Assembly (NCBI GenBank): GCA_035551935.1 | Contig: DASZMJ010000301.1 | Coordinates: 1 to 11,819, forward strand | Source of the DNA: DASZMJ01 sp035551935 | GTDB lineage: Bacteria > Planctomycetota > Planctomycetia > Isosphaerales > Isosphaeraceae | Length of the DNA: 11,819 nucleotides | Direction: 5' to 3' | Shown here: piece by piece, positions 1-6,582 of the stretch | Layout of the letters: the number at the start of each line of letters is the position of its first letter | Numbering within the stretch: position 1 is the stretch's first letter | The notes under the pieces: generated by a model | The model's database searches: none | Told to the model about the DNA's origin: nothing | The model's input: only the letters and a program-made list of their open reading frames with translations | Translations under genes and position numbers: made by a program

Positions 1-173
1 CTCCGGTCCCCCATCCCAGAGACGCCGCCGGACGGCACGCGCCCGGCGGCACCGCCACGCCCAACGAGGTATATCTCCCCGTTCGTCCGGCCCGCTCGGC
101 GGATCGGACCGGGCCCGGACTGGTCCGCCGGCGCGGGGACCGCTTCGGCGCCGGGCCCGCCCGGGCCGTAACC

Positions 174-190
174 TGGGGCCGCCGGCCCCA
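174..190. repeat. Short perfect GC hairpin
   Basis: Seven bases, TGGGGCC, are followed by a 3-base loop (GCC) and the exact reverse complement GGCCCCA. No T-run follows on either side, so a classical intrinsic terminator is not supported. It lies 28 bases upstream of the small ORF at 218-385. In sequence this rich in G and C a 7-bp hairpin can occur by chance. Confidence 0.3.
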
Positions 191-217
191 TCGCGGGTTC
201 AGATGGGTGTGGCCGCC

Positions 218-385
218 ATGGAGCAACGCCAGCCGACCCGCCTCGAGGCGACGCCCCCGTTGCCCACGAGCCGACGGGACTTCCTCCAGCAAGCCGACGA
301 GCCCCCCGGCCTCGATCGCATCGTGCGGGGCCTGGCCAGCCCGTACGTCCACCTGAACAGTCCGCCGGCTTTCAATGACCCGTAA
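218..385 (+). CDS. Small ORF with Tat-like SRRDFL motif; possible remnant of an exported DUF1501-type gene
   Basis: This 55-residue ORF starts MEQRQPTRL and contains TSRRDFLQQA at residues 17-26. That resembles the twin-arginine start of planctomycete DUF1501 proteins (compare GRRDFLARSA in the gene ending at 838). The hydrophobic stretch that should follow is missing: the text goes directly to DEPPGLDRIVRGL and ends at TAA 383-385. Codon use looks genuine. About 87 percent of third positions are G or C, while second positions are near one half. An in-frame ATG at 203 would add five residues. Neither start has a clear Shine-Dalgarno sequence, and the reading frame is open upstream to the window edge. 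I infer an internally deleted or truncated copy of an exported protein gene, though a real short protein cannot be excluded. The product is not recognised beyond the motif. Confidence 0.35.
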   Translation: MEQRQPTRLEATPPLPTSRRDFLQQADEPPGLDRIVRGLASPYVHLNSPPAFNDP

Positions 386-393
386 CTCGGCGG

Positions 394-421
394 CTCGATT
401 CGAATCCGAGGTGGATATCCA
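394..421 (+). other. tRNA 3'-end-like sequence (T-arm, 7-base acceptor strand, CCA)
   Basis: The sequence contains TTCGAATC, which fits T-loop positions 54-61. It is flanked by CTCG (394-397) and CGAG (407-410), which pair as four of the five T-stem base pairs; the fifth, normally G53-C61, is A-C here. Next come exactly seven bases (411-417), one discriminator base (418) and CCA (419-421), the spacing of a tRNA 3' end. Upstream, CGTCCAC (346-352) can pair with most of the seven-base strand, giving a total of 76 bases. However, no normal D-arm or anticodon arm forms between them. I therefore read it as a degenerate tRNA or an attachment-site-like fragment, not a working tRNA. Chance similarity remains possible. 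Confidence 0.3.
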
Positions 422-802
422 AACTTGATCCTGATACCCGAGGAACGGCGTAGGCCGGTTTCGAAGACCGCCCCATGGAGCAACCGGGACTCAGGCATTC
501 GCGGTGAGCGGCGTCCACGCGGCGGCGGGCGATCTCGCATCCCCGACGGCGTCCCCGGGAAGCGAGGTTGGCCGGTGCGAGCCGCGGTCCGCAACCTCTC
601 CGCGCCCGTCCCAACCCGGGCGGCCTCCTGGCGCATCCGTCCGGCGGATGCTAACCGATCGTCGTCCCGGGGCTACGGATCGAGGGCGATCCGCCACTCT
701 ACGCATCGAGCCCCGGGCCTGACGAGCTCTGGGACTGTCACTCTGACACGAGACGCCCACTTCGTCCGGGCGGCGGCGATGACCGCGCCGAGTCACCCGA
801 GG
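422..802. other. Stretch without a recognisable gene
   Basis: Open frames cross this stretch on both strands, but their translations are rich in arginine, proline, serine and glycine, show no family motif, and look like by-products of high GC. No RNA gene, IS or array is visible. It separates the end of the minus-strand gene run (838) from the small ORF and tRNA-like sequence. Confidence 0.5.
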
Positions 803-827
803 GGGTGGAAGGGCGGGGCCTTCCCCC
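803..827 (-). terminator. Hairpin downstream of the last minus-strand gene, possible terminator
   Basis: On the plus strand GGG (803-805), a bulged T and GGAAGG (807-812) pair with CCTTCCCCC (819-827) across a 6-base loop. This gives nine base pairs with one bulge. The hairpin begins 11 bases after the stop codon of the DUF1501 gene at 838-2346, in the right place to end that transcript. There is no U-tract, so it may terminate weakly, act with Rho, or only protect the mRNA end. Confidence 0.4.
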
Positions 828-837
828 GGTGGCGTGA

Positions 838-2346
838 TCAGCCCGGGCGGATCTCGTCGCGTGCGGCAGGTCCCGCCACCCGATCGCCCCCCGGCGGCGA
901 CCGGAGGATCTCGGCGACGACGCGCGCGGGGCGTCCGTCGGTGAGGTGCTGGGCCCGGCCGTTGGCGTGGTAGGCCAGCCGCGCGTGGTCCAGGCCCAGC
1001 AGGTGCAGGACCGTGGCCTGGAAGTCGTTCGGGGTGACGACGCTTTCGGCGGCGCGGTGGCCGACCTCGTCGGTGGCGCCATAGGTCATCCCGCCGCGGA
1101 TCCCGCCGCCGGCGAGCCAGATCGAGAACCCCTGGCCGTTGTGGTCCCGGCCGGCGTTGTCGTCGAGGGCACCCTCGCAGACCGGCAGCCGCCCGATCTC
1201 ACCGCCCCAGTGGACGAGCGTCGTGTCCAGCAGGCCGCGCTGCTTCAGGTCCGCCACGAGCGCGGCGGCGGGTCTGTCAGTGCGGCGGCAGATCTCGGGG
1301 AGGGACTTCTTGATCGTATTGTGGTTGTCCCACGGCTGCCCGCCGAGGAAGAGCTGCACGAACCGCACCCCGCGCTCGACCAGCCGCCGCGCGATCAGGC
1401 AGCGCGTGCCGTACTCGCGGGTGGCGTCGTGGTCGAGGCCGTAGCGCCGCTTGATGTAGCCGGGCTCGCCCGAGACGTCGAGCGCCTCCTTCGCGGCGGT
1501 CTGCATCGCGGCGGCGAGCTCGTAGGTCCGGATGCGGGCCTCGAGGTCGGCCTCGCCGGGGTGCGCCGCGAGATGGCGGTGGTTCAGGGCGTCGAGGAAC
1601 GCCAGGTTCCGGGCCTGCGCCGCGCCGCGCAGGTGGGGCGGCGGGTCGAGGTTGAGGATGCGCGGCTCCTGCGGGCGGAGGACCGTCCCCTGGTAGAGCG
1701 GCGGCATGAACCCGCTCGACCAGTTGTGGGTGCCGTCGACCGGATGCCCGCCGGGGTCGGAGAGGACCATGTAGGCCGGGAGGTCCTGCGACTCGCTGCC
1801 CAGCGCGTAGACGACCCAGCTGCCGAGCGTGGGCCGCCCGGTGATGCCCGCGACCCCGCCGTGGAAGTAGCGGATCGAGACCTCGTGCCCGTTGTGGCCG
1901 GTGTGCATCGACCGGATCACGCAGAGGTCGTCGACGACCCGCGCCGTCTCGGGCAGCAGCTCCGAGACCTCCGTGCCGCACTGCCCGTGCTTCGAGAACG
2001 TCCAGGGGCTCCCGAGGAGCTTCTTGCTGGCGCGGTTGACGAAGCTGAAGACTACGTCGCCGCCGTACTCGGCGCCGTGATGCTTCGAGAGCTCGGGCTT
2101 GGGGTCGAAGAGGTCGACGTGCGAGGGCCCGCCGTGCATGAACAGCGAGATCATCGCCGTCGCCCTCGGCGCGTGGTGGGGCGGCCGTGGCCTGAGGTCG
2201 AGCGGCAGGTTCTCGGCGGGCTTGGCGGGGGCGTCGGCAAGCAGTCCGTCCTGGCGCAGCAGGTGCGCCAGGGCGAAGGCGCCGACCCCGAAGGCGGAGC
2301 GCGCCAGGAAGTCCCGCCGGCCGTACGGGAATGGTTCAGTCGACAT
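838..2346 (-). CDS. DUF1501 domain protein, Tat-exported (copy 1)
   Basis: This 502-residue protein has the usual length for planctomycete DUF1501 proteins, which share the alkaline phosphatase/sulfatase-like fold; the substrate is unknown. A twin-arginine signal GRRDFL sits at residues 9-14, followed by a hydrophobic stretch (about 16-30), so export in folded form by Tat is predicted. Motifs in order are HGGPSH (71-76) followed by DLFDPKPEL, WDNHN (339-343), GGEIGR (381-386) and GRDHN (399-403). These match the family's conserved serine and likely metal-ligand segments; the roles are inferred from the fold. ATG 2346 overlaps the upstream gene's stop by 11 bases, and no Shine-Dalgarno sequence is visible, so translation is probably coupled to that gene. 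The partner is the PSCyt1/DUF1549/DUF1553 protein immediately upstream. Family assignment is confident, function is not. Confidence 0.93.
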   Translation of the reverse strand: MSTEPFPYGRRDFLARSAFGVGAFALAHLLRQDGLLADAPAKPAENLPLDLRPRPPHHAPRATAMISLFMHGGPSHVDLFDPKPELSKHHGAEYGGDVVFSFVNRASKKLLGSPWTFSKHGQCGTEVSELLPETARVVDDLCVIRSMHTGHNGHEVSIRYFHGGVAGITGRPTLGSWVVYALGSESQDLPAYMVLSDPGGHPVDGTHNWSSGFMPPLYQGTVLRPQEPRILNLDPPPHLRGAAQARNLAFLDALNHRHLAAHPGEADLEARIRTYELAAAMQTAAKEALDVSGEPGYIKRRYGLDHDATREYGTRCLIARRLVERGVRFVQLFLGGQPWDNHNTIKKSLPEICRRTDRPAAALVADLKQRGLLDTTLVHWGGEIGRLPVCEGALDDNAGRDHNGQGFSIWLAGGGIRGGMTYGATDEVGHRAAESVVTPNDFQATVLHLLGLDHARLAYHANGRAQHLTDGRPARVVAEILRSPPGGDRVAGPAARDEIRPG

Positions 2347-4894
2347 AGAGGAACTCGTTGGAACAGAGGAGCTGCTGACAGAGGTCCGTCAGCGCGGACA
2401 GCTCGGGGTCGTCGTCGCCGCGCGGGGCAGCGACGAACGCGCGGGCGGCGTCGAGCTCCTCGCGGGAGATCGGGCGCTGGTAGGCCAGGGCCCAGGCGTA
2501 GGCGATCATCCGGGGCAGACGGTCGGTCGAAGGGCCGAACAGGTCGCTCGCGAAGCCGGCCGGTGTCTCGGTTCGGAGCCGGCGGGCCATGGCCCGCGCA
2601 TGGGACAGCATGAACTCGCTGTTCATCAGCACCAGTGCCTGCGGCGCCGACGTGCTGACGGTGCGGCGGTCGCAGTTGACCGCCATCGCCGGCGCGTCGA
2701 ACGCGGCGAGCAGCGACACCGGCTTCGTGCGGCGAACCTGGAGATACACGCTGCTACGGGACGAGTCCTTGTCGGGGAGCACCTGGCCGACGGCGTCCTC
2801 CGCCACCGGCACCGGCGGGCCGAACGGGGTCCGATCGAGGCGGCCCGAGACGGCGAGCACCTTGTCTCGCAGGGCCTCGGCGTCGAGCCGTCGGACGGCG
2901 TAGCGGCCGTAGAGGGCGTTCTCGGCGTCTGCGGCGTCGTGCGAGGGGTCGCGCCCCGAGGCCTGGCGGTAGGCGGTGGACGTCAGGATCAGGCGGTGCA
3001 TCCGCTTGAGGCCCCAGCCGCCGCGGGCAAGCTCATCGGCCAGCCAGTCGATGAGCTCGGGGTGCGTCGGCCGGATGCCCAGCGCGCCGAAGTCGCCGGG
3101 CGTCTCGACCAGGCCGCGGCTGAAGTGGTGGAGCCAGATCCGGTTCATGAGCACCCGGCCGACGAGCGGATGCTTGCCGTCGACCAGGTGGCGTCCGTAC
3201 GCCAGCCGGCGGCCGGTGGTCGGTAGCGCGGGGTCGTCGGCGGGGGCCTCGTATCGCCGACCGTCGGGTGCCGCGATGGTGAGGTCGCCCGGTCCGACCG
3301 GCGTCGTCGGCTGGCGGTGGTCGCCGCGGTGGAAGATATGCGTCTCCGGCGCGGTGCCGGGCACCTCGTCGAGCACGCTCACGAAGTCCTCGGGCGGCTT
3401 CTCCGCGCGCTTGGCGGCGACCCGCCCAGCGTCCTTCTTGAGTTCCTCGGCGGCCTTCGGGTCGTACTGGTAGAGCACGCCGGCGCTGATGTTCACGCTC
3501 GGGTGGGCGCCGAGCAGGGCCTTCTGCTCGGCGGTCCGCCTTTCGGCGGGCGTGTCGAGGGCCGCGCGGAGCGTGCCGCGCAAGTCACCGGGGAACTTCG
3601 CCAGTTCCTTCTCCGTCGCCGCCCCGAGGAACCGGGCGGTCTTGGCGTCGAGGTCCTTCTGGAGCGCCTGCGCCTCGGACTCGACCGCCGCGGCGCGGGC
3701 GCGGTCGGCGTCGGAGTAGAGCGAGGCGAGCCGCTGGCCGGGCCGGCGCCAGTGCCGCGGGTCGAGGGCCGGCTCGAAGACGGCGCGGAGGCGGTAGTAG
3801 TCGGACTGGGGGATGGGGTCGTAGCGGTGGTCGTGGCACTGCGCGCAGGCGACGGTCAGCCCCAGCACCGCCGAGCCGACGATCTTGATCGTGTCCGAGA
3901 CGACCTGGTTGGCCGCCAGGGCCTCGTCGGCGTCGCCGGCGGCGGTGCCGTCGGGGGCCGTGCGGAGGAAGCCCGTCGCCGCCAGCAGCTCCGCCTGCTC
4001 GGGCGTCAGGTTCGCCCAGGGCCTGGGGACGAGCTCGTCGCCGGCGAGCTGCTCGACGAGGAAGCGGTCGAACGGCCGATCGGCGTTCAGGGCCCGGATG
4101 ACGTAATCGCGGTACTTGTAGGCGAAGCGTCGCGGCGTGTCCTGGGCGCCATCCCCCTCGGAGTCGGCGTAGCCCGCCGCGTCGAGCCAATGCCGCGCCC
4201 AACGCTCGCCGTAATGCGGGCTGGCCAGCAGCCGGTCGACCAGCCGCTCGTAGGCGTCGGGCGACTCGTCCTTGACGAACGCCTCGACCTCGCCGGGCGT
4301 CGGCGGCAGGCCCGTCAGGTCGGCGTGGACGCGGCGGATGAGGGTGCGGCGGTCGGCGTCGGGGGCGAACCCCAGCCCGCGCTCGCGGAGCCTGGCCAGG
4401 AGGAAGGCGTCGATCGGCGTGCGCACTCGGTCGCCCGGCCCGGCCGGCGGCGGGTCGGGCCGGCGGATCGGCTGGAACGCCCAGAACGCCCGCTCCTCCG
4501 GCGTGATGTCGATGCCCGGCGGCAGGCTCTCCGGCTCCTCCCGCGCCGTCGGCGCCCCCGCGGCGATCCACCGCTCGATCACCGCGACCCGGTCGGCGGG
4601 CACCTTCTTCTCGCCCGGCGGCATCTCGCCGTCGCGCACGCGGGCCAGCATCTCGCTCTCGTCCGGTCGGCCGGGCACCACCGCCGGGCCGCTGGCCCCG
4701 CCCTTCACCGCGAACCGCCTCAGCCTCAGGTCGAGCTTGCCCCTGAGCTGCTCGCCCCCGCCGTGACAGTCGAGGCAATACGCCTTGAGGATCGGCCGCA
4801 CGTCCCTCTCGAACGTCGGCGGCTCGGCGGCCCGGGCGTCGGCCAGCGCGGCGTGGGTCGCGAGGATCAGCAAGGTCCAGCCCATGGAACGCAT
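2336..4894 (-). CDS. PSCyt1-DUF1549-DUF1553 (PSD1) cytochrome-like secreted protein (copy 1)
   Basis: The 852-residue product begins with a short Sec-type signal (MRSMGWTLLILATHAALADA, likely cleaved near ARA-AEP). A planctomycete cytochrome C domain (PSCyt1) follows, with haem-binding CLDCH at 40-44 and MPP at 91-93. DUF1549 spans roughly 155-375 and carries RYGERWARHW-type sequence (229-236) and a second CxxCH, CAQCH, at 350-354. A charged helical linker lies at about 395-435. DUF1553 spans roughly 560-850 (HPLVGRVLMNRIW, THPELIDWLADEL, SNEFLYVD end). Two covalent haems are possible and a redox role is inferred; no substrate is known. AAGGG lies 7 bases before ATG 4894, and a second ATG three codons on would also keep the signal. 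It is the first gene of a two-gene unit, with DUF1501 overlapping its stop. A candidate promoter and palindrome lie just upstream (4949-4999). Confidence 0.93.
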   Translation of the reverse strand: MRSMGWTLLILATHAALADARAAEPPTFERDVRPILKAYCLDCHGGGEQLRGKLDLRLRRFAVKGGASGPAVVPGRPDESEMLARVRDGEMPPGEKKVPADRVAVIERWIAAGAPTAREEPESLPPGIDITPEERAFWAFQPIRRPDPPPAGPGDRVRTPIDAFLLARLRERGLGFAPDADRRTLIRRVHADLTGLPPTPGEVEAFVKDESPDAYERLVDRLLASPHYGERWARHWLDAAGYADSEGDGAQDTPRRFAYKYRDYVIRALNADRPFDRFLVEQLAGDELVPRPWANLTPEQAELLAATGFLRTAPDGTAAGDADEALAANQVVSDTIKIVGSAVLGLTVACAQCHDHRYDPIPQSDYYRLRAVFEPALDPRHWRRPGQRLASLYSDADRARAAAVESEAQALQKDLDAKTARFLGAATEKELAKFPGDLRGTLRAALDTPAERRTAEQKALLGAHPSVNISAGVLYQYDPKAAEELKKDAGRVAAKRAEKPPEDFVSVLDEVPGTAPETHIFHRGDHRQPTTPVGPGDLTIAAPDGRRYEAPADDPALPTTGRRLAYGRHLVDGKHPLVGRVLMNRIWLHHFSRGLVETPGDFGALGIRPTHPELIDWLADELARGGWGLKRMHRLILTSTAYRQASGRDPSHDAADAENALYGRYAVRRLDAEALRDKVLAVSGRLDRTPFGPPVPVAEDAVGQVLPDKDSSRSSVYLQVRRTKPVSLLAAFDAPAMAVNCDRRTVSTSAPQALVLMNSEFMLSHARAMARRLRTETPAGFASDLFGPSTDRLPRMIAYAWALAYQRPISREELDAARAFVAAPRGDDDPELSALTDLCQQLLCSNEFLYVD

Positions 4895-4948
4895 CGCGAG
4901 ACCCTTCGGACTCGTCCCCGCGTGGGTGCAACATCAGCGCAGGCACCA

Positions 4949-4962
4949 ATCGTGGACACGAT
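4949..4962. promoter_or_regulatory. Palindrome beside the candidate start point, possible operator
   Basis: ATCGTG-GA-CACGAT is a perfect 6-bp inverted repeat with a 2-base centre. It lies 8 bases beyond the candidate -10 box (4971-4976) on the minus strand, so it would cover the predicted transcription start, and it sits 55 bases before ATG 4894. This position suits a repressor site. No regulator is encoded in the window, so the role is inference. Confidence 0.3.
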
Positions 4963-4970
4963 CAATCCTT

Positions 4971-4999
4971 GTTAAACATCGGCGTCGAGTCAAGTCCAA
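4971..4999 (-). promoter_or_regulatory. Candidate sigma-70-like promoter for the 4894-838 gene pair
   Basis: Read on the minus strand, TTGGAC (4994-4999) and TTTAAC (4971-4976) are separated by exactly 17 bases. They match three and four of six consensus positions. The stretch is clearly AT-richer than its surroundings and lies 77 bases before the start codon of the cytochrome-like gene. An overlapping TTGACT matches the -35 consensus better but has no -10 at good spacing. Confidence 0.35.
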
Positions 5000-5030
5000 G
5001 CCGACGGCACTTCGACGTCGCCTCCGGTTC

Positions 5031-5110
5031 AATCCGCCAGGAACGGGCTTGGAGCCCGGTCGGAGGGTGAGCCGGCGGTTGACCCGTAACGCCCACGGTC
5101 CTGGCGGATT
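5031..5110 (-). terminator. 12-bp inverted repeat with nested hairpin after the DUF1501 copy 2 stop
   Basis: AATCCGCCAGGA (5031-5042) and TCCTGGCGGATT (5099-5110) are perfect reverse complements. The right arm shares one base with the TGA stop codon (5110-5112) of the gene at 5110-6582. Within the 56-base loop CGGGCT-TGG-AGCCCG (5044-5058) forms a second 6-bp hairpin. As minus-strand RNA this gives a branched structure directly after the stop. There is no U-tract. I infer a transcript end or mRNA-stabilising element that splits the five-gene run into two units. Confidence 0.45.
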
Positions 5111-6582
5111 CAGGCAAGGACCTCGCCGATCACATTGCCCTCCACGTTCGTCAGCCGGCGCCGGATGCCGTTGTGCTCGAAGGTCAATTCCTCGTGGCGA
5201 AGGCCGAGTAGGTGGAGGATGGTGGCGTTGAAGTCGTAGAGGGTGAGCACGTCCTGCACCGCCCGTCGGCCGAGCTCGTCGGTAGCGCCGTGGCTGACGC
5301 CCGGCCGGACGCCGGCGCCCGTCAGCCAGCAGGTGAAGCCGTCGGGGTTGTGGTCGCGGCCCCTGGCCTCTTTCTGGAACATGGGCATGCGGCCGAACTC
5401 GGTGCACCAGACAACGAGCGTCTCGTCGAGCAATCCGCGTTGCCTCAGGTCGCGGATCAGGGCGGCCGCCGGCTGGTCGAGGATGGCCGCGTGCCGGTCG
5501 TATTGCTCCCTGAGCTTGTTGTGGCCGTCCCAGTTCAGCTCGCCGCCGCTGGCGTAGGCGCCGTTGAAGAGCTGGACGAACCGCACGCCGCGCTCGAGGA
5601 GCCGCCGGGCGAGGATGCAGTTGCGGGCGAACGCGGCCTTGATGGGATTGGACGTGTCGTCGGCCCCGTAGAGCCTCAGAACATGCCCGGGCTCGCAGGA
5701 AAGGTCGGCGACCTCCGGCACGCTGAGCTGCATCCGGGCGGCGAGCTCGTAGCTGGCGATCCGGGCCGCGAGCCGCTCGTCGCCCGGGTTCTGCTCGAGG
5801 TGACGACGATTCATCCGCCGCAGGAGCGACCGGGCGGCGCGGTCGTCCTCGGGCCGGATGCCGGCGGGCGGCGCGAGGTGGCGCACCGGCTCCCTGGAGC
5901 CGAGGGGCGTCCCCTGGAACTGGGCGGTGAGGAATCCCGGGCCCCAGTTATTCGAGCCGGCCTGCGGCACGCCGCGAGGGTCGGGGATGGCGACGAACGC
6001 GGGCAGGTCCTGGTTCTCGCTGCCGAGCGCGTAGGAGATCCACGCCCCGAGGCTCGGGAAGCCATCGAGCACGGAGCCCGTCGAGAGGAAGTTCTCGGCG
6101 GGGCCGTGCGTGTTGCTCTTGCTGGTCAGCGAGTGCAGGAACGCGATGTCATCGGTCAGTTCGGCGAGGTGCGGGATCAGGTCGGAAACCATCTTGCCCG
6201 TCTGGCCGCGGGGGTGGAACTCGTACTGGGGCCGGGCCAGATCGCCCGCGGGCCCCTGGAACGTCACCGCCGGCCCGCCCTCCAGCGGCTTGCCGTCGTA
6301 CTTGATCAGCTCGGGTTTGTAATCCCAGGTCTCGAACTGGCTGACGGCGCCGGCGCAGAAGATGACGACGACGTTCCTGGCCTTCGCCGGGAAGTGCGGC
6401 GGCCGCGGCGCGAACGGCCGCGCCGGATCGATGACGGGCCCTTCCGCGGCGAGCAGCCCGTCGCGGCCAAGCAGGCTCGCCAGCGCGATCGAGCCCAGCG
6501 CGGTGGCGGGACTGGAGAGGAAGCGCCGGCGGTCGATCAACAGTCGCCCCGCGGGCGAGAGGTGTCCGGGGTCGGTCGTCAT
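5110..6582 (-). CDS. DUF1501 domain protein, Tat-exported (copy 2, CAGAVS variant)
   Basis: The 490-residue product carries a twin-arginine signal (DRRRFLSS, residues 17-24) followed by ATALGSIALASLLG. The family's HGGPS segment is replaced by CAGAVSQFETWDYKPEL (76-92); the serine is kept but the flanking residues differ from the other three copies here. Later motifs are WDGHN (351-355), CTEFGR (393-398) and GRDHN (408-412). This marks a distinct DUF1501 subgroup, which also shows GPAENFLSTGS at 160-170. ATG 6582 overlaps the upstream stop as ATGA, and no Shine-Dalgarno sequence is seen, so translation probably depends on termination of the upstream gene. The partner is the cytochrome-like protein at 6579-9371. 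The family is certain; the enzymatic activity, presumably metal-dependent hydrolysis by fold analogy, is unproven. Confidence 0.93.
   Translation of the reverse strand: MTTDPGHLSPAGRLLIDRRRFLSSPATALGSIALASLLGRDGLLAAEGPVIDPARPFAPRPPHFPAKARNVVVIFCAGAVSQFETWDYKPELIKYDGKPLEGGPAVTFQGPAGDLARPQYEFHPRGQTGKMVSDLIPHLAELTDDIAFLHSLTSKSNTHGPAENFLSTGSVLDGFPSLGAWISYALGSENQDLPAFVAIPDPRGVPQAGSNNWGPGFLTAQFQGTPLGSREPVRHLAPPAGIRPEDDRAARSLLRRMNRRHLEQNPGDERLAARIASYELAARMQLSVPEVADLSCEPGHVLRLYGADDTSNPIKAAFARNCILARRLLERGVRFVQLFNGAYASGGELNWDGHNKLREQYDRHAAILDQPAAALIRDLRQRGLLDETLVVWCTEFGRMPMFQKEARGRDHNPDGFTCWLTGAGVRPGVSHGATDELGRRAVQDVLTLYDFNATILHLLGLRHEELTFEHNGIRRRLTNVEGNVIGEVLA

Noticed and set aside
346..421. A complete functional tRNA
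   Set aside because: The 3' end fits, but no D-arm or anticodon arm can be folded, G53-C61 is lost and the first acceptor pair is mismatched.
425..973. Plus-strand open frame of 182 residues in the left non-coding stretch
   Set aside because: The composition is arginine/serine/proline-rich, there is no ribosome binding site, and it runs antisense into the DUF1501 gene.
946..2613. Long plus-strand open frame (555 residues) opposite DUF1501 copy 1
   Set aside because: It is a mirror of the real gene caused by high GC at third positions. It has no family motif, and the opposite strand has clear DUF1501 motifs.
3317..4975. Long plus-strand open frame (552 residues) opposite cytochrome-like copy 1
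   Set aside because: The composition is V/G/R/A-rich and low in complexity, and it is fully antisense to a well-supported gene.
5110..6582. DUF1501 copy 2 CAGAVS as a sulfatase formylglycine site
   Set aside because: Type I sulfatases use C/S-x-P/A-x-R. Here there is no arginine at the required place, so sulfatase activity of that type is not supported.
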